A stretch of DNA of 64,000 nt from Lineus longissimus (lineage: Eukaryota; Nemertea; Pilidiophora; Heteronemertea; Lineidae): positions 2,296,501 through 2,360,500 of the forward strand of contig NC_088309.1 in assembly GCF_910592395.1 (NCBI RefSeq), written 5' to 3'. Within the stretch, counting starts at the first letter, position 1. Each line of letters starts with the position of its first letter. This document shows positions 1 through 11,176 of the stretch, in pieces. Position numbers and translations under genes: made by a program. The notes under the pieces were generated by a model. It saw only the letters and a list, made by a program, of their open reading frames with translations. It had not been told where the DNA came from and ran no database searches.

Positions 1-331
1 ACGCGTCGACGAGTCCGTAGCACTCTGTGTCGTCGGCAAGTTGTTCTCTGACGACTGTGACATGGTCATCGTGCTAGGTCATCAGCATCTGTGAGAGAGA
101 AGAAGAGAAGGGTCAGAATTGCAATAAACTTAGCAGACATCTGTCGTCTTTGTATGACAGTTGTACCGATTCTGATGGTTTTGTCATAATGTTTTGTCAT
201 CAACCCCTGTAAAACAGAAAACATGTCATTGCTCTCTCTTCAGAACTCTTGACTATCAACAGATGGGAATTGACCTTTATTGGTCTCCTTTTTGAAGCTC
301 TTGATTGCAAAATCAATGGAGATCATTATTG

Positions 332-349
332 ATATATATATATATATAT
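332..349. repeat. (AT)n microsatellite
   Basis: About nine AT dinucleotides in a row, seen directly in the sequence. Confidence 0.9.
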
Positions 350-3211
350 GTTGTTGTCATATTGCCAGACGAGATGAGTATATAATCCCACCCAATATCA
401 TATTAATAACCGGCATCTAGAGACAGATGGGAATATCTAAAACATTAATCAACAACCACGGCCTTATTTTTATTGTTCATTGTGAAGCAGGAGGAACACA
501 TGTTCCTTTAACGCAATTCGTGGAAGTCGTCATGGCCCGAAACTGTAGTGAAATGAATCACCGATATTCACCATATGGATCAAGTACTAATCCCACAAAT
601 GCTACATTGCCATCTAGAGTTTGTCAAGGTAGGCTTTTGGTATCACATGTAGTAACCTCTGATTTAGTCTTATGAAATACAGTAACGGCATTTGACTGCA
701 AAACTATGGATAATTAGAATCATCTGACTAAAAAACTTCCTGGCATGGCATCCCTAGGCAAATGAATAACATACACACGGGATCGAGATGAACATTATGA
801 AAGGATCCTCACCACTTTCACATTGAAATCAGAAATCCGATGTGCAAATAGAGCTTTTCCAATATGGCATTGTAGCTATTAAAAACTGTCAATAAATCGA
901 TACAATTGATGAAAAATAACTCGTTTGTAAAGCACGCCTACACATGGCCTGCTTCTATCCATGCAGTATGAGTGAGATACTGGTACTTTTACTAGCTTAG
1001 ATGGTACTGTGGAGCTCTTGTTGGCCCCAGTTGCACGTCATACACGTGATGCTCAGTCATGAGTGACGTCATTCTGTGTTTGGTGGTCGAAAACTGCTGG
1101 CTGACATTGTCTCTTTGTAGACATGTGGGTACACCATATAAATATGAGTTTTTATTAAAGCGGAGTTAAAATCACCATGCAATCCAAATTTACATTAAGT
1201 TGGTGATTGAATTACGAAGATTTCGTAATTTATTACGAAATACATTACGGAACTGGTTGATCACCAGACTCTTGTAGATCATGGGGCAATGGTAATGGTG
1301 ACCATCATACCAAGAAGAAAGGAAGGAGCTTTATCGAATATAAAGAAGTGCCTGAATCCCGCATGCCTGCGTCCCATCTGCTGGTTAAACCAACTGATGA
1401 TAACACATCTCGCCATTTGGGAGAGGATTAATTGATTGCAATTAAAATGAATAATCGCAAGTAGTGGATGTAATTTGTTTGAACACATTGAAAATGAAAT
1501 GGCAATGGTAAGACATAAGAAACTTGACATGTATACTACATGTATTCTTATATCGGGGCGGAACAGTTACATGTAAACTAGATCACTTATTTCCAATGTC
1601 TACTCATTTTGATAACAAAAGACAATAAACTTATTGAAATGCTTCGTGCGCTATTTGTAGTCCCTGGCAACGGACGCCATGGCGCGGAGGAGTGTGTCAT
1701 CGACTGGTTCGATGGAAACGGTTATTGAAACAGATTCAGTGATTTACGGCCAATGTGTGCATGGTGACGATTAGGATGCATTGCTGGTCAAACAAGGTAT
1801 GATGATGAGTCCTGCACAGGCATGGACTGCATAGGGCCCGACTGGTGGAAAACATTTATGGCCAGAGAAAATGAGGAGGAAATGAGGAAAAGCATTTGAT
1901 GATGGACTGTCTCTCATCAGGTCATCTCGTCTGTAACTCGTTGCATTTGCAGAATTTTCATAAATCACCTAGGCGAAAATATATTCCCCCGCTGCTATTT
2001 CTTCGGAGAAAAGGTTCTGACAAGAAACATTTTCTTGATCATATAAATGTCCGTGATAAAACAATTTCTTTAATTCATCATACTTTTTACTACACATGTA
2101 TATCTAACGAGCGAACTACAAGCTGCTGTATCGGTATACAATGTGTATAATGAAACCAATCGATGGTTTGATTTTTTTGACAAGTGCCCGCTAATGACCA
2201 ATTGTGAGAGTTATTAATGCCCCAAGAGCACAGCATGCGTATTGATCTCAATGCTGTCGTCGGTTTCAGACGAGGACGCAGTCTTCTATTCGACTGATTG
2301 TGACAGTTCAGCAGTGCGGGTAATGATATTGAAGGCCAACATGTCGCTGATTCTTCTTGACAGCAATGACAGATGATGACACAAGCAATAGTAAAATCTC
2401 TGATTCACATGACTCAAGATACTCTATAAACTCTAGTGCACAGAAAATAAAGAGCAGTATAATGCTTTCAGGTTGGGTGAAGAAGCCAAGTTCTTCAGAG
2501 ACCTATGTTCAAACATCACGATGCGTATTGTTGGTTTTTAAAATGGCTGTCCAGGGGCCATTTTCGAAAAAGAAACTACATGCAACCAGAGAATTCCTGG
2601 CTTTTCAATTCCAACTCATGATTATATTGAATGTAGAAACTCGCAGGGAAGTTTTATTTACATCATTGGCGTACTGAGTGCATGCGTGGAGTACCACCAC
2701 CCTCTTGCATTGGAGCTTCCTTCCTTACTATCAGATGTTTTTGAATGATAAAACACGCCGCCGATTGATGGTGTTTTAGCATAAGGACAAATTTTGGTGA
2801 CGACCTACCTTTTGTGTAGCGATTTATAGAAACAAGTGTTAAGTAATCCAAGTTAAATATCTGAATGTTAATTTCACTTGTTAAATTCCACTACCACAAC
2901 CATAAATGACACATACATCACAGGTGAATAGCTCTCTGATGTCATATGCATGTGTGGGAACGCCCTGGATGCATTGCTCACATACACTACACCAGGTCGA
3001 TAGGTCCCCGTGATCTGCAAGATGGCGGAGGCAATTAAGTAGCAGCAGACGTGCGGTCTCAATATCAATATTTCATTCTATTATCATGTGCATAATGCCT
3101 TTGTATTAAAGTACATGTATGAGTTTTCACATTTCTCTTGTTTAGTTTACTGTTTTCATTGATACAGACCTGCTGATGCTATGAACATAGGGCCTTAGGT
3201 GGTACGGTATT

Positions 3212-3365
3212 GACATTTGAATTGCCATCTGTAGGACAGCATTGGAATTTCAGCCTTCCTTCTTCGGTTCTTTCGCCTTAAAACACTCCACAATCGAAAA
3301 ATCGACATTTGGACGAAGTTGAACGGTACTAACATTTGAATTGCCATCTGTAGGACAGCATTGGA
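3212..3365. repeat. Short tandem duplication (119-bp spacing)
   Basis: A 34-base word that includes GCCATCTGTAGGACAGCATT occurs at 3212-3246 and again at 3332-3365. A second word, GACATTTGGACGAAGT, occurs at 3304 and 3486. The block looks like a partly decayed tandem duplication. No coding role is apparent. Confidence 0.7.
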
Positions 3366-5392
3366 GTCAATGCCTTTCTTTATTATTTCTTTGCATAAAA
3401 TCACCCGAATCCAACAGTTTATCACTTGCATTCGCTGTCATTTATCTTGTGAGAAATTCTGTTTACCTTCGATGACAGAAAAAGAGACATTTGGACGAAG
3501 TACGAGGTGGTCAAGCGTGCTTTCATAACCACTGTCGTAATTATTGTTATCATAATCCTTTATGTTTTTTTCTCTCCAACGTTGAGTAAATTCATTCAAA
3601 AACTGGTATAAAGAAACTATAAAAACGCTGTCAGATAAATGATGGTCGACGAAGCTGTAACTATTCACCCAACGTCTAATATTTGACCAATAAATTACTA
3701 CGTTGATAGCCCGGGCTGTCACTTTGCCTTAGAACCAGACCAATCACACTAGGTGAATTCAAGATTGGTAAACAGGAGATGGCGTGGTACTGTTTGGCCG
3801 ATAGCATCCAAAACAGAGAGAGCCGCATACATAATCAACATGTTTATCGAAGACCCCGTCACAGATCCGTCACTAGCTACAGTTTATCAAAGACCCCGTC
3901 ACTATAACTTCGTCTGAATCAGAGCAGGCTGTGCGGCGTGATTGGAAGCAACACGTTCTACGATCAGCCAGATAAAACCGGAAATGTTTCTTTTGGGGAG
4001 CGGTCTTGTTGATGTATCTTTCGCTAGGAACTACTAATGAACCAACACAGTTGTAATCAGGATTCAACTAAACAGATAAGAATGTGTGGTTACTGCCATC
4101 AGCAGGTGTGATTTCAAATTGATCGGTGATTCCTTTACTCACAAACTGATTGAAGGGAGTTGATAACGGATCAGCATTTTGTTTGATGGAAGCAACATTG
4201 GTCTTTACACAATAACTGATCTCAACTGCATAAAGTTCATATTGCTGGAATTTTCATCTTTCATAGCATTGCTGGAAATACATTAAAGAATAGTACGAGA
4301 GACTCAACGAGTCGAGGGGCGGAATTCATATATTTTGAAAGGTGAGCCACTTTTCTTGCTTCAACATTACTTTACTTTGAGGTGGTGCTTGGGAATGTCG
4401 ACCAAGTAAAGACGATGAAAAGCTCGTGGCCTTTCACACTCGTGATGGTTGCATTCAGCAAATCGATATCAAAGTTTGTCGTGTTTTGGTCCATTATACA
4501 TACACGTACATGTAACACTCTTCCAACTCAATTCAGAATGTCAGACAAAGATATCATCAAGTTGACTACCATCATCTTGAAGCAAGTGAAAAATGGCTTA
4601 TTAGACAGTAAACACCAAGAGCCACATCCTGAACATGTCTACCCCTAACGTAGCCGGGGTCTGCAAGTGCTGAATGTACAGGTTGAAAAAATGATGAAGA
4701 AAAATTCACAAAAGTTTTGATTCGTTGTTGTTAAGTACAGAACGTGACTGGAAAAGCTATAATGTGTTTGCGAAGTATCGAGGGAATGCACTCCGTCATT
4801 CTTAAATCTAATTATTTGAACCGATAAAGAGATGACTCCCATTGCTGCTCTGCGCTCGATAAGCTCATTTCGCTTGGTATGTTCAGAGTTTTATGATCTT
4901 TTATCTTGGACAGGTATAACTGGCTTACTGTAATGGAATGGGCGATGGGTTGCGATTCAATTTCTTGAAGGTTCACTATTGGGGAAAGCTGGTTGCAACA
5001 TTCTTGTTTCCTACCCAGGTCAAGGACCACCATCACAGTACTAAAATCAAATCAGCCTGGTGAGCATTTGCCAGTGAGGTGCTTCGAACAAACGCTTTAG
5101 ATTATACTTTTTGTTACATTTCCCCTACCACATTACTCGTTTTCTCCAGGCCAAGTGGATCAAATCTTTGTTGAACTAATTTACGCTTGAAGCTACTTTA
5201 CTCGACAGGAAGTTTCTTCAGGTTCTTATAGAATCAACTAATCCTGTATGATTTCCACGTGGAGCTGGCAGACGAAGTGATTTAATGAATGAGGCTTTTG
5301 GGAATTGAAGTCCGATGCTTTTGCTGAGGCAATAATCAGGATCCAAGTTTTGTTACCTGTAGATGAATCGAAATCAAACAAAAAATATTTTC

Positions 5393-5440
5393 ATTCGAAG
5401 CTCGTTCGAGAATCTCGGTAGTCTCGAATGAACTTCGAAA
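5393..5440. repeat. Imperfect hairpin
   Basis: Arms 5393-5411 and 5422-5440 are inverted copies matching at 16 of 19 positions around a 10-nt loop. The role is unknown. It could be the remnant of a foldback element. Confidence 0.6.
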
Positions 5441-5918
5441 TAATATTATTTCGCTTCCGCATCGCCAACGAATCATTAGTACGAAAAAAAGATACGCATG
5501 GAACAGCGGCATAATATAAATTGGATGATTCTGCATGGTTTCGGCACATAGCAAAGCAAAGCTGAAATAATCTAAGCACGATGGGGTGTATTGGATATTG
5601 CCTTGCCGGGCTTGAAAGGAACTGGCGAGAACATATGCTTTCTTCCCACCAATAATGAGAGTGGTTCCCCAATCCCCGCTAAATAGCTCATACTTAAGGA
5701 CATTAAATGGTGCCGATAGAATCTTGTTATACCACCATGAAGACCAAGGATTACATTTGAGCGACAAGGCTTTGCGCTGTTGCAGCTCAACATACGTTTA
5801 CATGTAACTGCTGAAATCTTTATGAAACGTGCAAAGTCTTGTTCTTCTAGATTTTCTTGACCGTACTTATGCAGTCCATCCTTGTTTAACAATTTCAGGT
5901 GTGGAGGAAAAGACGACA

Positions 5919-6551
5919 ATGAATTCTAACATCAACAGTGACAACAGACACCACATGGAGGTGAGACTGAAAGTACGACCATGTGATGACATCATCAACG
6001 CTCCCGCGGCATGCTCATCCGGGCATTCCAGCTACCACGCCGATGGCGGTGTCAAGGTGGTCAAACCGCGTGGACCCAGCGCCGAGGATGTGAAACAAAA
6101 TTGGGCAAGAGGTTGTGGCATTATGCACATAGTTTTCGGCGTACCAATGATAGCGTTAGGTATCGCAAGTATATTCCAAGAGACCTGGGGTAGCAAGTCC
6201 GGTGTAGCGCTTTGGGGCGGTGTTCTTTTCCTAAGCGCTGGTGTGCTTGGCGTGCTGTGTAGCAAGACCCGTGATAGACGGATCCGGACTGCTTCCGTGT
6301 CAACCGCCGGTCTCTCCATGATAGTGGCCATCTTGGCAATCATGGTGGCAGCAGTTGGTATTGCTTTGGACAGTGTCGAGGAAAAGAAACTTAAAGGACT
6401 GCAGCAACTCGGTGTCACAGCTCTAAAGGAATACAATCAGAATTCATCGAGAGTGTTCTGGATTGCATACGCCATAAATTCTCTCATCGTTGTAATCGGT
6501 TCTTTAGAGATTGTAGTTGGTGTGATACAGACAGTCATTCTGACTACGTGA
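5919..6551 (+). CDS. CD20/MS4A-like four-helix membrane protein
   Basis: A 210-residue membrane protein. The ATG at 5919 was chosen because an acceptor (AATTTCAG) ends at 5898, so the frame upstream of it is intron. The first 60 or so residues are polar and presumably cytoplasmic. Four hydrophobic segments follow near residues 65-86, 95-113, 124-147 and 178-205. The second has the small-residue, Trp-Gly-rich character of MS4A/CD20-like proteins (W-G-G-x-L-F-L-S-A-G). The loop between helices 3 and 4 is charged. The C-terminus ends right after helix 4, with no tail. An AATAAA lies at 6734-6739. It sits 1.6 kb upstream of a second protein of the same architecture in the same orientation, so the two are probably ancient tandem paralogues. 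MS4A proteins modulate membrane receptors or channels, but no specific function can be inferred here. A claudin-like or other tetraspan family is the alternative. Confidence 0.8.
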   Translation: MNSNINSDNRHHMEVRLKVRPCDDIINAPAACSSGHSSYHADGGVKVVKPRGPSAEDVKQNWARGCGIMHIVFGVPMIALGIASIFQETWGSKSGVALWGGVLFLSAGVLGVLCSKTRDRRIRTASVSTAGLSMIVAILAIMVAAVGIALDSVEEKKLKGLQQLGVTALKEYNQNSSRVFWIAYAINSLIVVIGSLEIVVGVIQTVILTT

Positions 6552-6733
6552 TCGCTCACTTTCGTTTCGGCAACATTCTTTTAACACTGAATTCTCAAAA
6601 GTAAAAGTGGAGAGTATTATATACAATGTGAGGATGTCTCGCAGTTTAAGCATGTGTTTAGACTACGCTGATCAGCACAAAGATTTTAGACGGCCATGCC
6701 TTGCAGAAGCTGCATGAAAGAAGCATGAGATGA

Positions 6734-6739
6734 AATAAA
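6734..6739 (+). terminator. Polyadenylation signal AATAAA of first tetraspan gene
   Basis: A canonical hexamer about 180 bases after the stop codon at 6551. Confidence 0.6.
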
Positions 6740-8116
6740 ACGAGTCGTTGCCGGAACAATCTCTGAATATCCTTGCACGTTTACATATTACATATTCAAA
6801 TACATGTTCTTATTAATTCAAATTAATTCAATTTTTTGAAAATATTGTTTGTGAGTCAGATAGATATATATACATGTACATCGATCACAAAGTTTGTGTC
6901 AATTTAAAACACCGTGACAAAAGCTTTGAATATGTAGCAACGCCCAATACGGACTGTTTACTTTATACACAATGCAGAAAATATTTGCCAAGCTGCAACC
7001 AACCCAGCGAGTCAATGTATCGGAAATGACGTATGCCGGTCTCCGTGTCATTGAGTTTTGCAATCAAGGCAGCGGCTAACATATAAACTCCTGCTATCAA
7101 CCAGTTGTAAACCGTTTCTATGACACGGCGGAGGTGTGTTGTCATCACTCAATTCCATATGGACATCACTTATTTCCATATGGACATAAAACATAAACGC
7201 CGTGGAAATATACAGGTGCAAATAGATATCGATAACGGGACCTGTATTAAGTGTACATCAAATGAATAGCGCCGCTATGTTTCTATCGAGGGAGCCATTA
7301 ATCGTACGTTTATCAATTGGGACAGAGCGATGACCTTACTATTATTCTCGCGGAGGACATGCGTGGTGTCAAACAGTGGAAATGTGACAGTATAGAGGTG
7401 AGTGACTAGTGTGTCGACAGCGGAAGCCCATTACCAACAACCCCGTGTCGGGTTCGGATGAGTTGTTCATCGGAGCCATGTGAGAAAAATCATAATCATT
7501 AGCAATTGTGCTGAGGAGCTCCCGAGCTTCAAGTGACAAAACATCCGTGCTGTTTATCCTGGCTGCCGGACACAAATTTAAATATACCCTCGAATGACCT
7601 GAAAACGCCCATAATATTTAGGTTTCACCAGCTGTGTCAATAATTCATAATTCGTGTACATCACTTGATGGTAATAGACTCGTGTGCTTCCAAAATTGCA
7701 GGTGACAGATGCAGAATTAATTTTTGGAAGCGTCATCACATTGTGAGCACATGTGCTTATTATGCATTATACAAGAAAATGTGACATCGTATTGTGTAAA
7801 AGCGATGAACATGACGCATGACCAACAGTCACGTATACTTCTGTGCATTTAGAAATACAGTTCTCGGCATAGTGTCAGTGACAACAAAGATTGACAATGT
7901 TCATTCTCATTAAAGGTTCTTCACATAAATCTGAAATTCACTAGGAATATTGAGCAAATGAGGACATTGAACTGTGAAAAGATGTCACTTGTCCATGTCG
8001 AGCGCGGGGAATGCTTAACAGATTGCAGGTGAGGGAGAGCAATATATACTGCTGAAACGACTTTCCCTGTGAAATGTTCAGCACTTCTTTTTGATACACT
8101 GTCTTCTTTTTTCAGG
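6740..8116. other. Intergenic / 5' intron region
   Basis: No coding signal recognised. The right edge is an acceptor (pyrimidine-rich, TTTTTTCAG) ending at 8116, which opens the 5' UTR part of the exon carrying the next gene. The promoter of that gene should lie in this stretch but cannot be pinpointed. Confidence 0.5.
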
Positions 8117-8197
8117 TCTTGGTAAACTGGGCAGAAGAGGCAGACGAGAAGAAAAGTTGATGTGCGACCACCCAACCTTTCCTGAACGAAAACTACC

Positions 8198-10885
8198 ATG
8201 GATGGAACCAGAATTCCAAACGGCGTAAGTGCAATACCGAGAGGCCCAAAGTCACCCAAAGGGCGCTATATCTGCCAAAGGACAGTCCCGACACTTCACG
8301 CTGGATTTACCAAAATGTTCGGTTTCATTATACTTATATTAGGAATTCTTCTAATGGGTAACGGCATTGCAGTGATCATTATCCGTGCTGGGAACTACGA
8401 AGTTGGAGCTGCAGTCTGGGCTGGGGCGTTCGCCATAGGCACAGGACTGGTTGCTCTGATGACTGCCACGAAAAGGAAGAAAGTGGTAATAGCAAGCGTT
8501 GCTATGGGTTCTTTGACAATTATCGCGGTTTTTGCTGCAGGGATCGTCGCTGGCACTGGAGTACAACAGGATGACGAGACCATGGCCGCACAAACTGACA
8601 AAACGGAAACGATGAAGGCAAGAATAGGACTCAATTTTGTCACGATTGCACTTTGTGTAGCAATTTTCGTTGGTTCCATTTTCATTGTGTACCTCTGCGG
8701 GAGAGCATTGGATGATGCAGCGTACGCTAAAGATGTAGATGTAAATAAGCTTTACCCATCCCAGCTGTCGCGTCCACCTATGGATGGCGTAATCAACCCG
8801 GTCTATATCGAGGAACAGACCAGAGGTGTGGCGAATGGGTCAGTCAGGTTTCTTGACCCAAAGCAACCTATCCTTCTCTTACCACTCAAGGAGAAGCACA
8901 TGGATACTCTGTCTATAAGTTACGACTTAACCGATGGACACAACCAGACCTGTCGCATCGTGCGATACAACTCGTCCGAGAGCATCAATTGGGATCGGTC
9001 TGTCTCCAGGGAAGATCTTGCTTACACTGAGCCCGAGAACCAGCCACAGAGCTACTATACAGAGAACTCCCCGTGGAATAGCGAGGTAGCAGTAGACATA
9101 GAGAGACAGAGACAGGCGGATAGTATCCATCGGCAGAAACTAGATGAGAAGTCACCAGATGACGCCGACTATATTGTCCATGATATTGTCCACGCAAACA
9201 AAGAGTCTGGGTATGGCGCATCGCCGGAAAATTATCGGCGATCTGATGGTATTGAGTTTGATCATCCTCAGTTGTCGCACTGGAATACGTTAGCAAGTCT
9301 TGAAATGGAATCAGACTCGTCGTTAGGGTTTAGTGATATTGTGAGGATGACATCCGAGTCCAGCTCCCCGTCCTTGTCTCGTTCGGATCATGCGCTGTCA
9401 CCAGCTCCGCCGTACGATTCCAATGAGGAGGAGCTGAGGACATTCGCTAAGGCGTTCGTGGGCACGATATGCCAGGCTGCTTCAAATGAAGTTAGTGCTG
9501 AGATTCAGGAGGAAAACAATGCTCATAAAGGAAAGGAAAATGGTGGAGATTCGTCAACTGTTCAGTCAGGTTCATATGATAATTCTGTGATGCCTATGAC
9601 AAGTAGTCAATACAATGGAAATGCAAGAGATTCAGGTAGATCTTCAGAGATTTTCAGTGGTGGTGCATATAATGAAACCATAGGAAGCAACGATATGAAG
9701 ACTGGTAATGAAACTGCAGCCAGCAGTCATGCCTCTGCAATGGTTGACGGTCAGGTTCATGAAAATGCAAGCAATAGTTCGTCTACAGGAGTTATTACCG
9801 GTGGACAAAATGATCCAATCGCGGGAAGTGTAAGTGGGTCTTTGGGAGATATGAACAACAAAACAGATGGAAGCAGTAGCGCCTCTGGGGGAGTCACGAA
9901 CGGTGCTGAATATACTGAAACCTCGGGTTGCAGGAGTGGTTCTCTGGCAGCGAACGGTGGTCAAGGTAAAACTGTTGGGAGTTTATTTGCGTCTGCTGGC
10001 AACAACACTGGCTCTGTTGAGCACAACCTTTCCTCTGGTGGAGTTTTAACCAATTGTGCATCTTCAACAACACAACATGCATCTCCAGGAGTTACCAAAA
10101 GAGGTAAATGCAGTAAAACGACGGAAAAAAGTCGTGCTTTGGCATTGATGAACATCATTGATAAGGTTAATATTGATACTGCTAAAGATACGAAAAACGC
10201 AGTAAGCGATGGTTCATCTAACAGCGATATGGTTGTAGGTAGACATGATAAAACAGCTGGTAACATTTCTAGTACTCCCACAGAAGGTATAAATGATGCT
10301 GAGCACAGTGTAACTTCCAACTCCAGCCGGACTTCGTCAGATATTCAAAATAGTTCTAATGTAGAGTCGGAAGGTATGTCTACTACTTTCGAACATGAAC
10401 ATGGGGCGTCCACGGAATTTGAGAACAATATAGTGACGAGTGGTGCTGCAGGCGTGGATTTACATTTTCGAAATGATCAAAGGTTACCTGGAAAGGTGGT
10501 TGAAGAGGAGTGCGAAGGAAGGGGCAGTGTCCTAAGTGAAAAGGTTAGTTCTGATAGATCAGTTGATGCATCCGACACAATACAAGAAGGCAGTGAAAAA
10601 GATGAAGAGAGTGCTCAAGGCAATTTAGTAACACAGGAAGAAATTAAACATGCTTCCGATTGTGAAATGAGGTCAGGTAAAGGGCAGGGCAATATAACTC
10701 TTCAAACGATTGCTGGGCTGTTCAACTCTCCATTTAAAATGCTTGTCGGCGCCAAATACTCTAAGCATACAACAAAGACAGAAGAAGAGAATACTGGAAC
10801 ATCAGGAGTGGACGACACAGGGAAGAAGCAAGAAGACAGAAGCATGAAATCAAATGTGTTTCAAAAGCTTTCTAAGGGAAATTGA
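8198..10885 (+). CDS. Tetraspan membrane protein with very long Ser/Asn-rich tail
   Basis: An 895-residue single-exon coding region. The start has a strong context (ACCATGG) about 80 bases after a splice acceptor. Four hydrophobic helices occupy about residues 41-63, 68-89, 97-118 and 143-165, arranged as in the 210-residue neighbour at 5919. A basic K-R-K-K stretch follows helix 2. The remaining roughly 730 residues are polar and low in complexity (Ser, Asn, Gly, Thr, Asp, Glu) with many N-x-S/T triplets. They look intrinsically disordered. If the family topology holds, this tail is cytoplasmic and the triplets are not glycosylated. A tail this long is unusual for MS4A-like proteins, which normally run to 200-300 residues. 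The start of the tail contains Pro-rich and Tyr-containing motifs (A-P-P-Y-D, N-P-V-Y) that could be adaptor-binding sites. AATAAA is at 11171-11176. Function is unknown. Confidence 0.8.
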   Translation: MDGTRIPNGVSAIPRGPKSPKGRYICQRTVPTLHAGFTKMFGFIILILGILLMGNGIAVIIIRAGNYEVGAAVWAGAFAIGTGLVALMTATKRKKVVIASVAMGSLTIIAVFAAGIVAGTGVQQDDETMAAQTDKTETMKARIGLNFVTIALCVAIFVGSIFIVYLCGRALDDAAYAKDVDVNKLYPSQLSRPPMDGVINPVYIEEQTRGVANGSVRFLDPKQPILLLPLKEKHMDTLSISYDLTDGHNQTCRIVRYNSSESINWDRSVSREDLAYTEPENQPQSYYTENSPWNSEVAVDIERQRQADSIHRQKLDEKSPDDADYIVHDIVHANKESGYGASPENYRRSDGIEFDHPQLSHWNTLASLEMESDSSLGFSDIVRMTSESSSPSLSRSDHALSPAPPYDSNEEELRTFAKAFVGTICQAASNEVSAEIQEENNAHKGKENGGDSSTVQSGSYDNSVMPMTSSQYNGNARDSGRSSEIFSGGAYNETIGSNDMKTGNETAASSHASAMVDGQVHENASNSSSTGVITGGQNDPIAGSVSGSLGDMNNKTDGSSSASGGVTNGAEYTETSGCRSGSLAANGGQGKTVGSLFASAGNNTGSVEHNLSSGGVLTNCASSTTQHASPGVTKRGKCSKTTEKSRALALMNIIDKVNIDTAKDTKNAVSDGSSNSDMVVGRHDKTAGNISSTPTEGINDAEHSVTSNSSRTSSDIQNSSNVESEGMSTTFEHEHGASTEFENNIVTSGAAGVDLHFRNDQRLPGKVVEEECEGRGSVLSEKVSSDRSVDASDTIQEGSEKDEESAQGNLVTQEEIKHASDCEMRSGKGQGNITLQTIAGLFNSPFKMLVGAKYSKHTTKTEEENTGTSGVDDTGKKQEDRSMKSNVFQKLSKGN

Positions 10886-11170
10886 AGTGTCTTTAGCGTG
10901 ACAAATGAATGTTCGATAGTTGGCTCTGTTGGTAAGGCGACTCACATCCTATCTGACTGTTTGTCTCATGAATGGTTAACATATAATGTAGTGCCAACTG
11001 ATCTTCTTGTTGGAAATATATTTTCAATTGACACTACTCTATAGCAAACCATGACAATATCGATGTGTCGAGAAAACTAAAACACGCAAAAGATGTAAGT
11101 CTGTCATTACCGTTTTTTTCTCCAACTGTTCTTGTATCGTTACCTGATTTTTTACACTCAAAACACATTA

Positions 11171-11176
11171 AATAAA
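11171..11176 (+). terminator. Polyadenylation signal AATAAA
   Basis: Canonical hexamer 286 bases after the stop of the long-tailed tetraspan gene. Confidence 0.6.

Larger units (their letters stand above)
1..5890. other. Gene-poor stretch, no gene recognised
   Basis: No open reading frame here has recognisable domains, and the longest ones overlap each other in several frames. An (AT)n run, a short tandem duplication and a hairpin are listed separately. The last part may be 5' UTR or intron of the first tetraspan gene, because a splice acceptor with a pyrimidine-rich tract ends at 5898. An exon-like block at 499-629 has an acceptor and a GTAGGC donor, but its translation matches nothing I know. 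Confidence 0.5.

Noticed and set aside
1-10. Overlapping MluI and SalI sites at the first bases, suggesting a cloning linker
   Set aside because: Ten bases at a window edge can arise by chance, and no vector sequence follows.
5336-5767. 143-codon minus-strand ORF with hydrophobic parts
   Set aside because: Two other frames are open over the same bases, the composition is not coding-like, no domain is recognised and a hairpin lies inside it.
5829-5918. N-terminal extension of the first tetraspan protein
   Set aside because: The 30 extra codons lie mostly in intron, upstream of a clear acceptor ending at 5898. The Met at 5919 is preferred.
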